A stretch of DNA of 14,820 bases from Phoronis ovalis (GCA_028565635.1 JAOXYB010030411.1:1-14820); one strand, 5' to 3'; positions 1 through 8,757 are shown, counted from the stretch's first letter. A program made the numbers and translations. The notes: generated by a model from the letters alone, not told the origin.

Positions 1-189
1 TAACTAACTGCCATGTATTAGTTGCTGCAGTAGGTCTCCAGATGTCGAACCAAACCGTGCCACTTCTACCAGCATTACACTTCCAGCCAACAAGAACTCC
101 ATTAGCAGTAACAGACAAGCGTGTGTAGATATTCAAGTGATTTCCAGGAATTAGCATATGATCAAGAAAAGTAGGTCCACCAATAAAAT
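1..189 (-). CDS. Lectin-like gene, downstream exon (partial)
   Basis: Internal exon on the minus strand, running off the window at position 1. It begins after an acceptor (TTCATCAG, with AG at 191-190). The preceding exon ends one base into a codon, and the first two bases here complete it. The frame then stays open for the remaining 62 codons, which is the main support for joining the two. The product contains 'LVGWKCNAGRSG' followed by 'VWFDIWRP'. This is an extracellular beta-rich pattern (G-W, then V-W/F-x-x-W-R) that I associate with uncharacterised secreted proteins of molluscs and other marine invertebrates. I cannot name the domain. The likely role is the C-terminal part of a secreted lectin-like protein. 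That the exon is real is fairly secure; its function is an inference. Confidence 0.6.
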
Positions 190-1978
190 CTGATGAAATA
201 GTTTATTGATATGATTTTTTTTTAAAAAGGTACCTATTGGTGAGGTAAATATAAATGAGCGCAATTATAGTGTTAAAATACTAATCCAGCAGTAGAAAGA
301 ATGACACATTAACCTGGCGTATAGGTAGTGCAGAGGGCCGCTACCGTTGCATGCATTTTACTTATCTGTCTATTACGTTGAAAAAACCATTTTTGTTGAT
401 AAAAATTCTCGATACCTGGGTCACTATAACTGAGGCTCTGACATAATTTGGATAAGGACAATTAAATATAGATGTAAACCTATTTATTTTTTCAAAATTA
501 AGTTTTACATTGAAATTCAGGCGTTATTTATGCAAATTTCTTCCAAAATGGTGTCTCTTAGCAGTACGTGTTTGACGTAACATCCCTTATACGACTGTTT
601 AAAGTGATAATTTTAGCCCGCATTGCCTCTAGATTATGACATGTGGAATGCTAGGATAGCTGAACTAAACATCCTCACGCAGGCACGACTGTAAACTTGT
701 ATTAATAAAAAATTAATAAAAAATGCTTGGCTCATCACACTTTTATAGTTTGTTTTTGCTTAAAATGCTAATTTTTATGTTTTTTGTAAACACTACATAA
801 AGTAAGCATTAAACAACATATAAACTTTGTCAGTATCCAAAGGAGTGTACGGTCAGTAGCTACTTTCTTCACGATGATGAACACCAGTTCAGCCTCCACA
901 CCACAAGGGTTTTAAGGTGTATTCCTGTGTCGTGAGTGCTTTACCTATTCAACATTACAGCCATACCAAATAATACTGCATTACTGGTGGATAATGCTTG
1001 CAACAATTGATATTTTGGAGATGTATCTCGGGTGGCCATTTCTTACAACTACCTACACAACCCCTTAAAGTAAGAGGATAATAGCATCAGCATAATCCTT
1101 TCACAGTGGGCCATTTAGTGGGATATAATAGTATTGAAACTGTAATAATTACGTAATAATTTTGAAATATCTAGATCTGAAATAGCTAGAAATGTTGTTA
1201 ATATTCAACGTTGAATGATTTGACCAAATATTGACCATAAACATACACATTCATTCCATTTGGGTAGACTACTGTAAGACATGGCTACCCGAGATACATC
1301 TCCAAAATATCATTTGTATAGCTGCCTGCAGTAGTTATACGTGCACTTTCTTATTCATGTCAGTAATTAATCACTAGGCCAAACCATATGCGAGAAAACA
1401 CAATCTAGTGCAATGTTTTGATAACAGCTATTGTGTATCACATAGCCCGCATAATCTGCGAGGAAGCATCAAGAAATACGAGGATCTGCGAAAAGTCATC
1501 ATTCAGTTTTTAGCTGGCTATTCAGTACTGACAGCTTGATATAAACATTAGAATAGTATGTTTATTTGTTGGAGGATATAAATTCAAATTTTACGGTAGT
1601 GATACCTTTGGAATAAACTAAAACACGAAATTTCAAAATGCAGTTTGATATTTTGTATTACTATGTTACACTAAAAGCATACTATAATTCTATTAATTAT
1701 TAGGTTATAAATATTTGTGCTGAAACATTTTATTGACTCTTTACAGACTAATAATTGATTTACATACGCGTAAAACCTGATTTTTTGTGATTTGGGATTG
1801 AGAAAATTTTATTTTTGTCCAACGCAATTTTCAAACATAATGTTTTTTGTTTCTGAATTGTTTGTATTCAAATACAGATAATACATGCTGCATTAAATAT
1901 TGGAAACATAATCGTGAACACATATAGTATGATTACGAATTAAGGTTAATGAAATGTGTAATAATTAACTTCACCTAC
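190..1978 (-). other. Phase-1 intron of the lectin-like gene
   Basis: The stretch runs from a strong minus-strand donor (GAAG|GTAGGT, exon end at 1979) to an acceptor at 191-190. I see no other coding exon in it. It is AT-rich with many homopolymer runs and holds one structured element, the inverted-repeat unit at about 1003-1318. The rest shows nothing I can interpret. Confidence 0.5.
1003..1318. repeat. MITE-like element with terminal inverted repeats
   Basis: The segment at 1008-1039 is the reverse complement of 1281-1312 with one mismatch in 32 bases; the shared core is GATGTATCTCGGGT. Homology continues weakly outward to about 1003 and 1318 and inward for about 20 more bases. The interior of about 240 bp is AT-rich, contains a palindromic TAATTACGTAATAATT-like stretch, and has no ORF. 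This architecture fits a short non-autonomous DNA transposon. I could not find a convincing target-site duplication, so the superfamily is unassigned. It lies inside the lectin-gene intron. Confidence 0.55.
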
Positions 1979-2258
1979 CTTCACACTGTGTATGATAGTA
2001 CCTCTTGACTTCCACCTCACATAGAGTAAGAACAGCAACTGTTGTGCTACGTATGCTTACATACAGGTATTGTCCATACACGATATTATCACATGTGAAG
2101 TCTACAGATTCTCCATCAGAAAAGGGACCGGCTCCAAACTTACAGTGTTGGTCGCCACAGTCTTGATTGCACGGTGTAGACTGGTTACTCATATGAATGT
2201 CTACATTTCGCAGTCGGTCACCTGTAACACAGGCATTACTGTGTTTATACACCTTCAA
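1979..2258 (-). CDS. F-type lectin (fucolectin) domain, C-terminal half exon
   Basis: A 280-nt minus-strand exon between an acceptor (AACTTTAG) and a donor (GAAG|GTAGGT). The translation carries hallmarks of the second half of an F-type lectin/tachylectin-4 domain: 'RLRNVDI' near the start, a Cys-rich middle with a G-x-F-x-x-GES-x-x-F-x-C pattern, 'VYGQYLYVSI', and the terminal 'LTLCEVEV' strand whose Glu belongs to the calcium site in this family. Such domains bind fucosylated glycans outside the cell, often in innate recognition. The first half of the domain, with its binding His, should be on an upstream exon at higher coordinates, but I could not find it in this window. The RGDCC sugar-binding signature is replaced by a one-cysteine 'NACVTGD' stretch, so fucose binding is doubtful. 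The reading frame would reach a TGA at 1973-1971 if the donor were not used; I prefer splicing because the next exon fits in phase. Confidence 0.72.
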
Positions 2259-2739
2259 CTAAAGTTTTATTACTGTAACTGACTAAAGGTAGTGATTATT
2301 GTTCGGGACAATCTATTCGCACCTTATACTTTAAGTTAAATTTTAGCTATTTAAATAAAAAAATGGACAAATAAAAGAATATTTTTCTGAAGGTATACAA
2401 CTAAAACTTTCTAAATTTGTAATTTAGTTTTCTCTGAGTAGGATATACGATCTGTGCGGTTGCCATTTTAGGTTAAATCATGAAATTTGAAACAAAAAAA
2501 TTCCCAAGAATATAAGTCAATAACCCCTGGTACTACGTAGTTGAAACATTGCACAATTAGTCCATAGATATATACCTCCAAAACTTTGTCTCATATTTTT
2601 AAATTTAGCTTGGTTGAAAATGTATAAATTGTCAAAACTTTGCCACTTCAATTTTGTTCATTTTTCTATATATACAGTTTTATATATCCTAGGTTACATG
2701 TAATACTATAACAGAAAGGAACGATTTATTTTTCGAAGC
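2259..2739. other. Non-coding stretch upstream of the lectin exon
   Basis: AT-rich DNA, presumably the intron preceding the lectin exon on the minus strand. It contains homopolymers and short TATATA tracts. I see no exon, no structured RNA and no clear repeat in it. Confidence 0.4.
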
Positions 2740-4092
2740 TAGGAGGTCCGGAGCACGCAAGGTGGAAGCCTGTTTATCTAGCCGAAACGAAACATCTATA
2801 CAACAACAGCGCACCTGAAGTCTATTAAGAGTTCTGTAGAGGAAACTTCGCAGTTTCTACGTCTCAGAAGCCATTTTCTAAGTAAAGCCTCTGGTGGGAT
2901 AATAGGACTTTCATCAAATAGGAATACGGTAGTTAAATGGTGTGTTACTCGACATGAAAGATCAGCAAGGGCATCTGCAACCAAGGACATTCTCTACACT
3001 TGCTATGAAATGTCATGATGTCGTAGCCCCGACAGGGTATATTTTTCATGTTTTTCATTTACGACAGGATATATTTTTGGTAATTTTCATTTACCACACG
3101 GTCAGGGTCTTTTGTCATGCGCCGCACACCTCTACCAATTTTTCTGTCAAGTACCCCACCGGGATCGTAGTTAGACCATTCTTTTAGATTCCAGGGTGCA
3201 TACAATCCTAAGTAATATTAGATAGTTACAACCTTGCAATTTCTATTAAAACTTCTGAGAGAAGCAGAAGATACGGTGTCTCAATATGTACACAAACTGT
3301 TATCCACAGTGGAGAAATACCTTTACCCAAGAAGTTTAGTCAAATTCTAGAAAATAGCAACATCAAAAGTGAATTATACATATTTTTGAGCAAACAAGTT
3401 TGTAACATAGGCCATTTAGAAATGGACATAGGAAAAGATATCATTGTTAGTGGTGCATTTGTGAAAACAACGGAAATTAAGAGTAAAAAGAATGAGAACT
3501 GTTTATTAACAGTCAGTTTTAACTATGAAGAAACAGATGTTCGTCTTGTTGATCATTGCCTTAGATTTAGTAATGAATTTTACAACATCGTCATAAGAAC
3601 ACCTGGTGCGACATAGCTCTGCTGCTGATACATTCTGAAATATGTCTTTGTGAAGTCAACAACCGGGAGTCAATATTAATAGTATTACTACTTCTGTTCG
3701 CCCTTGAATCCAGGCGGCACTTCTGGGCTATCATGCATTAACATGATGTGATAGATAGCGGGTCATCACTATCTGGAATGGGAAAAGTAAAAGGATTGCA
3801 GGCTCTAAAACAACAGGCAGTCCTAAGCATAGATAGGTTAACAAAACTTGGGGAAAACAGGCATATAGAAAGAAAATCCTGCATCTGCTTTAACATGCAA
3901 ATGCTTTGTACATCTAGTTGCCACTACAATAGTGAAACCAACAGGAAACCTACACGAATGTTAAAAATACCTCATGTGACAGTAGCAGCCATGACGACAG
4001 TGACAATAACAGTGACAGAACATAGCATATGTTCACTAGTTGTTGGTAATTTAGTGCACAGTGAATTCGCTATTCAATATAATCGGTAACAA
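2740..4092 (+). pseudogene. Decayed 'HEEADTR'-family repeat protein
   Basis: Several plus-strand coding fragments in shifting frames line up with one very abundant, uncharacterised invertebrate protein family. About 2813-2999 reads through '...NTVVKWCVTRHERS...'. About 3270-3616 contains 'SELYIFL', then 'NYEETDVRLVDHCL' in the place of the family's HEEADTR block, then 'YNIVIRTP'. A one-base shift follows and a new frame from 3601 carries 'DIALLLIHSE', matching the family's DTDVVVL segment. From 3748 'DSGSSLSGMGK' matches the TGCDSTS..G.GK block. Multiple frameshifts and stops make it a fossil. The family travels in many copies in aquatic invertebrate genomes and is suspected to be mobile-element borne; its biochemical role is unknown to me. 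The family match is recalled by motif order, not searched. Near 3985 a Ser/Asp/Asn-rich stretch may be its C-terminal part. Confidence 0.5.
3030..3098 (+). repeat. Two imperfect tandem copies of ~34 bp
   Basis: The units begin CCGACAGGGTATATTTTT and ACGACAGGATATATTTTT and both end TTTTCATTTAC. They sit inside the decayed gene, where the coding frame is lost, and are probably a local duplication or an inserted repeat fragment. Confidence 0.5.
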
Positions 4093-4561
4093 ATGCTTGT
4101 GCAACATTTTCATTTGGAAATACAATTGATTTTTTAAATATTTTTTAATGAAAATTCTATATATTTTTGTTTACATTGAAATTTAAAATTAATGCAAAAT
4201 GCTATTTATCTGTTCCAAATTAAGATCGTTACATTTTTGAAAAAAACAACTCCTTTAAAATTGATGTAAAGGAACAGTTTTATATATATGTTGAATTTAA
4301 TAAATTAATTATTATATTGCACTGTATTCGAATAATTAGCGAATAAATAAACAATTATCTACCGACACAAATATCATACAACAAATAGTCCAGCTATTGT
4401 ATCGACTGCTTCAGTCTTCACAAGACTTGCAGCAATCTCGACAATAATCATGACGTCACGCACGATTTTATACATTAATTTGCATAATAAATATATTATA
4501 TGTATACCGAACGCGTTCCACAACATGCGTACTGGAGCACAAATCACATTTCTATATATAT
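4093..4561. other. AT-rich gap left of the retroelement
   Basis: Very AT-rich sequence with short TATATA and AATAAATAAA runs. A TGACGTCA palindrome lies at 4451-4458. No coding signal is convincing. The block ends where homology to the LTR begins, and no target-site duplication matching the sequence after 9074 is visible. Confidence 0.4.
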
Positions 4562-4653
4562 ACACAACCAGACATTACAAGTTGACAGCGTAGTCCACAC
4601 ACGCCTCCTCCGCTCATTACAATCATCAGCAGCCATTCTGAATTAACACTACA
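4562..4653 (+). repeat. LTR 3'-end fragment (plus orientation)
   Basis: The first 50 or so bases match 8959-9010 of the 3' LTR almost perfectly, including CACACACGCCTCCTCCG. The remainder is diverged, ends CACTACA like the LTR terminus CATTACA, and is followed by AG. It lacks the U3 and R parts. Relative to the 3' LTR it lacks about 24 bp of a duplicated ACAATT-containing unit. Instead of the expected primer-binding site, the next bases are tRNA sense sequence. Confidence 0.85.
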
Positions 4654-4702
4654 AGGCACCAGTCCCATTGAGGCGTGGGTTCGAATCCCGCCACTGCCAC
4701 CA
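4653..4702 (+). other. DNA copy of the 3' half of a tRNA-Leu, with CCA
   Basis: It reads in order: AAG at the anticodon position (4653-4655), GC, the 3' anticodon stem ACCAG (4658-4662), a long class-II variable arm (4663-4674), the T-arm GTGGG-TTCGAAT-CCCGC (4675-4691), the acceptor 3' strand CACTGCC, discriminator A (4699) and CCA (4700-4702). Leu is assigned from the long variable arm and the GGCGTGGGTTCGAATCCC core common to animal tRNA-Leu. The D arm and 5' acceptor strand are missing and the terminal CCA is present, although animal tRNA genes do not encode it. It is therefore not a tRNA gene but a copy of a mature, primer-type tRNA fragment. AAG is shared between the LTR+AG spacer and the tRNA, so the anticodon identity is uncertain (NAG). 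Confidence 0.85.
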
Positions 4703-4878
4703 CTTGTAATGATAGTTCAGAATTGCTGGTGCCAATTGTAATGTCGGAGAATGCGTGTGTGTACTACTCTGTCAACTTGTAATGTCTGGTTGTGCTGTAT
4801 AGTGATATTAGAAGGTAACGTGTCGTCAGATATCAAGAGGCTTTTAATGTACGTCCTTTCAGTTGGCTGTCAGCTACA
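4703..4878 (-). repeat. Inverted LTR R-U5 fragment (strong-stop-like)
   Basis: After CT (the complement of the two-base AG spacer), 4705-4711 is TGTAATG, the reverse of the LTR end CATTACA. Homology with the reverse complement of the 3' LTR runs to about 4874-4878, equal to LTR position about 8876-8880. That point is 34-38 bases after the TATAAA at 8842, which is where transcription should start. The fragment is therefore just the R-U5 region. On the minus strand it reads R-U5, AG, then TGGTGGCAGTGGCGGGAT, an 18-nt primer-binding site complementary to tRNA-Leu. Confidence 0.85.
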
Positions 4879-6232
4879 ATCCTAAATAATGCCAAAGTCA
4901 TTACGGCAATTGATGAGCCTAGTGATAACTTAATATTACAGAATCAACGTGAATATCCTATTATAAGTACTGTAATTAAATGGCTGGACAATTATTCAAA
5001 ACCTAAATTTTATGAAATTCAAGCTAGTGATCCAAATCTGAAAAGATTTTATAAGGAATTTTACAAATTAAAGCTAATAGACGGTAAATTATGTAGAAAA
5101 TCCAATAATGATAACTATCAACTGTGTATTCTTAAAAACCTCATTTCGATGATCTTAATAAATGTACATCACAATGTAACATCAGGATATCTAGGAGTTA
5201 GAAAAACAATTAGTAAAATTAAAATGAGATATTTTTGGTACTTAATGCGAGGCGATGTTGAGAATTGGTGTGCCTCATGCTCACAGTGTTCAGCTCGAAA
5301 AAAAACCATCCCTAAGAGCAAGGCTAAATTACAAAACATAAAACCAGGAGGACCCCTGGAAATCATTTCCATGGATGTGATAGGACCTATACAACAATCT
5401 GATAATGGAAATCAATATGTTTTAACCTTAACCGACCTATTCACTAAATGGGCAGAAGCTTATCCTTTCCCAAATCAAACTGCAGAGACAGTGGCAACAG
5501 TATTTGTTAATCAGTTTATATCTAGATTTGGTACCCCTTTAACCATACACACCGATCAAGGTTCGAATTTCACTTCTAAAGTCTTTAATCAAGTTTGCAA
5601 AATTTTATATATCGATAGATCGCTTACTACTCCGTACCACTCAGCTGGAAATGGACACTCGTACAATTGAAAACATGATTAGTTTACACATTGAGAAAGA
5701 TCCATTTAACTGGGACAAATTCCTTCCTTTATTAACCATGGCATACAGATCTTCAGTACACGAAACTACCGGATTCACTCCAAATCGAATGATGTTAGGG
5801 CGAGAAATATATTTACCAATAGATATTATATTTGGTGCTCCCGAACACATAAATGTTACATTTGAACGATACCCAACATATTTAAAAACGGAATTAGAAT
5901 TAACTCATGAAATAGCTAGAGAAATAATATGAACTGCTCAAAAGACACTTAAGAAATATTATGATATTTCTTCTTTTGATAAACCAAAATACTCCATTGG
6001 CGACAAAGTTTGTTTACATACCCCCACTATTGGCAAAGATATTCCAACAAAATTTAACAGACCTTGGTCTGGTCCACATACCATTACCGAATGTTTTAAT
6101 AATTTACATTACGAAATCCTAGAAAATTCAGGAAAGGTGCATAAAGTACATTATAATCGAATCAATCCAGCAACCACAAGATTTCAACATCCCGAAATTC
6201 GACGAAATAGACCTAAACACTTAGATCAGTAG
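4879..6232 (+). pseudogene. Gypsy-type integrase (C-terminal pol), broken
   Basis: Integrase inserts retroelement cDNA into chromosomes. The frame is open through 5670 (it is technically open from 4819, across the inverted LTR piece). Order seen: an upstream linker; an N-terminal zinc-binding module with His at 5167-5172 and CSQC at 5278-5289, but Tyr (TAT, 5188-5190) where the second zinc His belongs; then a DDE core with Asp in 'SMDVIGP' (codon 5374) and Asp in 'HTDQGSNF' (codon 5554), 60 residues apart. Near 5655-5659 a deletion of about 14 bp shifts the frame and removes the stretch that should carry the catalytic Glu. Coding resumes in another frame from 5660, is interrupted by TGA at 5930-5932, and continues to TAG at 6230-6232 through a GPY/F-like 'WSGPH' module (6065-6079). 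No chromodomain is seen. Three independent lesions make it inactive. Confidence 0.88.
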
Positions 6233-6272
6233 TACTTCCTTTATACTAATTACATCAAGTCAGACCTTGGTT

Positions 6273-6353
6273 AACTTGTACAGTTGTTTCACGACTTACT
6301 AGCAAGCCATTGTTTAGACTGCCTCACTTAGTACAGTTGTGTTACAACTTACT
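6273..6353 (+). repeat. Pair of short direct repeats before ORF3
   Basis: The segments at 6273-6300 and 6325-6353 both read AC.T..TACAGTTGT...AC.ACTTACT. The second copy supplies the TTACTAAC branch-site-like motif. They occupy the 145-bp gap between integrase and the next ORF. Confidence 0.5.
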
Positions 6354-6377
6354 AACGATGTGATTATTTTTTTACAG
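6350..6377 (+). promoter_or_regulatory. Candidate splice branch site and acceptor before ORF3
   Basis: TACTAAC at 6350-6356 is a consensus branch site. Its adenosine (6355) lies 22 nt before the end of TTTTTTTACAG (6367-6377), and ATG follows immediately at 6378. This is a textbook 3' splice site placed exactly at the ORF start, which suggests expression from a spliced subgenomic RNA like retroviral env. The donor would have been in the missing 5' part. Confidence 0.5.
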
Positions 6378-7111
6378 ATGATCATTTCCACCATCATTGG
6401 CAGCTCTCTGACTCGAGGGCTGGAGGATATCTTTGACTTTTGCTATTCTTTCCCAGGGGCTAATACTAATAAATTGCATTCCTGTTTCTCAAATATTATT
6501 CCAAAATTGAATTCTGATGATATAACTTATATTTTTTTCTTCCCTGGAATTACTGACTGCACTACCCTTTTCAAATCTAATCTTAACGGACAGCATTACA
6601 AAGAACTCATTTTAGAAAATCATATTACTCCTGAACATATTATAAACCAATATCAAAACATTTTTTCGGCTTTTTCAACTCCAAGTTTCAAAATTATCTT
6701 CACACCCATTACACCCTGTAACATTCCAAATTACAACAATCAATTAGCTTCTAAGGGATTTCTTCAAAAACATGGCGCTTCTTATAAAGATATGCAACAA
6801 AAATTAAACATTTTAATTTTGGAAACCAATAAACAAATGTATGCTCTAAATTCTTCACATCAGCTTCCCCTTTTTTGGACTCGACACTTTTAAATAAACA
6901 AAGCAATAGAACAAGACATTTTTTTAAACGACTAATCGATGGAATACACCCTACTTCTGAATTATTAAATAAATGGAAAGTTAAATTTGGTAAAACTTTG
7001 GAACAAATCAGAATTCAAAATTCAAAATCACCAACCCATTCAGATTCCAATTCCGACTCTAACTCCCCTAAACGATCTTGGCAATTTGAGAAACGATTAA
7101 AGACACATTAA
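6378..7111 (+). pseudogene. SGNH/GDSL-hydrolase-like ORF3, frameshifted
   Basis: The ORF sits directly downstream of integrase where an env gene would be. Starting at ATG 6378, the protein has 'IGSSLTRGL' at about residues 7-15 (block I, nucleophile Ser, with the usual Asp of GDS replaced by Ser). 'FPGAN' follows near 25-29 (block II Gly) and 'FFPGITD' near 54-60 (block III, Thr where Asn is usual). The first frame ends at TAA 6891-6893. A one-base slip in the C/T homopolymer at 6867-6876 moves the remaining coding to another frame, where 'LIDGIHPT' supplies the D-x-x-H block V expected for SGNH enzymes. The tail is rich in Ser, Asn and Asp and ends at 7111. Family members are esterases or acyl hydrolases; CR1-type non-LTR elements also carry such a domain in ORF1. 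Activity is doubtful because of the frameshift and the block changes. No signal peptide or membrane segment is evident, so it is not an envelope protein. Confidence 0.65.
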
Positions 7112-8757
7112 ATTCCCTTAGTTTAGTTTGAACTATGTGTGTACAAATCAAAATTTACATTTGTATATGCTTGAGTTTAGTTTGAACTGTGCATATCATA
7201 TCTTTTAAATATCAAAATCCCTCTGCAATGGAACTGAACTTCCACAAATACATGTACAGGTACATTGTGTGTTTTTTAATATTTTAATTACAAATATTGT
7301 AAATATATATGTATATATAGAGGCTAGACTACTTACAAAATATACTGTATAATTATACCATATATAAGCAGAAATTTTATTTAATTGACTAAAAGCATAG
7401 TCAAATCTACAGAAGAACAACCCAAAATAATTATGGTATTTAAAGCGCAGATAAAATCAAATCTGCATGATTTATAATCCACAAAATGTTATAAAATATG
7501 TTTGAGTATGCTAAATAAAATATTTTTATTCAATAAATTTCCACATTTTATAAAACGAAATGCTAAAAAACAACGTTAGAAAACACGTCCCGAAGGGCTG
7601 CCCAAACCAGGAACTAAAATTCTGAACATCAAAGGAAAGTTGTTGTGACGTCACAGCTTGAACATGTTACTACCCATATATTTGTTAGTTTTTGTTTCAT
7701 AGGCTCTCATTTTTCTTAATTTTTCGACTTTATTACTTTCATTTGTCACACTAGTTTAGTCTGAACTGTGTATCATCTACTTTCATTCTAAATTCATTAG
7801 AGCAGCCTATTAAACATTTTCTAAATATATATTTCAATCCGTATATATTCAGTCTCTATCTTCGCCAGTCTTATTTATTTTATAGCCATGGTTCTCATAT
7901 CTTATGACGAAAGAGTCAAGTTATGCTTCACTAAAGTATTTACCTCCAATATTTAAGCACAACTTATTGTATTCATTACGACAAATGTCAAAAGTGTTTG
8001 TTCAACTGATTGAAACGTTTAAGAGATGTTGCGCTGTACTGTGGTAAACGCTAACGGACTTTAATGATACTCCCACCCGAGTTACAGGGCTGGAGGATAT
8101 CTTAGTTCGTAAAAGTTAATTGCTTTACAGCCAGTCGGTCGAACTCATATGTTGACAAGTGTGGAGATGTCAAATCTATACCTGGGGCTGTATTAATACA
8201 ATGATGCCGCTCGCAAGTTTAGCTGACCTTGATCACACATCATACGATTGATATGTCTGGAAACATACTTCATACAGCAACAGAAACTCAGACTATGGAT
8301 GTACCTAATAAAGGAATCCTGATGCCTCAAGATATTTGTTCAATATGAACTTGTAACCATATATATAAATAGCTGGAAACTAATATATTGTTGAATGAGT
8401 TACTAATCAATTTAGACTCCAGTTTACTGGGCTGTCCATTATCTAATGTTCTTCAAGATTAACTAATCAGGTACACATTACTTGAAGGTTGTTACTACTT
8501 GTTGAAATTAGGTTTTGACTCCTGCTCACTGGGTTGTCACTGTTTAGCTACTCAAATTATACTCAAGTGTTGCTATCGTTGTTATTGACTCTCAACATAC
8601 TACTTAAAATTTTTCTTAAAGGTGGAGCATTTATTAATTTTCGTCATCTGTTTTATTGTGAATTGTTGTAAATTGTAATTTTTTTGTATAAATAATTTTG
8701 TAAATTTTGTGTGCAGACTTGATTTGGCTGCAAGTTCGAGGACGAACCTTTTTCAGT
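7112..8757 (+). other. Long non-coding tail of the retroelement
   Basis: About 1.6 kb between ORF3 and the polypurine tract without a credible ORF. It contains short repeats. TTTAGT[T/C]TGAACT[A/G]TG occurs at 7118-7144, 7173-7199 and 7751-7776. A TTTAGACTCC/TTTGACTCCT..ACTGGG[C/T]TGTC unit occurs at 8411-8440 and 8513-8540. A TGACGTCA palindrome lies at 7646-7653. A 17-bp word from ORF3 (6417-6433) recurs at 8087-8103. It may be a true long 3' UTR or contain nested insertions; no boundary is clear. Confidence 0.45.

Noticed and set aside
4374-4565. Minus-strand 63-codon frame left of the element
   Set aside because: It sits in AT-rich DNA, ends at the LTR junction and has only a generic hydrophobic, low-information sequence.
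4653-4702. Functional tRNA gene
   Set aside because: The D arm, 5' acceptor strand and 5' anticodon stem are absent and CCA is encoded, so it cannot be an expressed animal tRNA gene.
7205-7420. Minus-strand 71-codon frame in the retroelement tail
   Set aside because: It is Tyr/Phe/Ile-rich translation of AT repeats, with no coding features.
4451-7653. Two TGACGTCA palindromes as paired CRE elements
   Set aside because: They are single 8-bp sites more than 3 kb apart, one outside the retroelement, without supporting promoter context.
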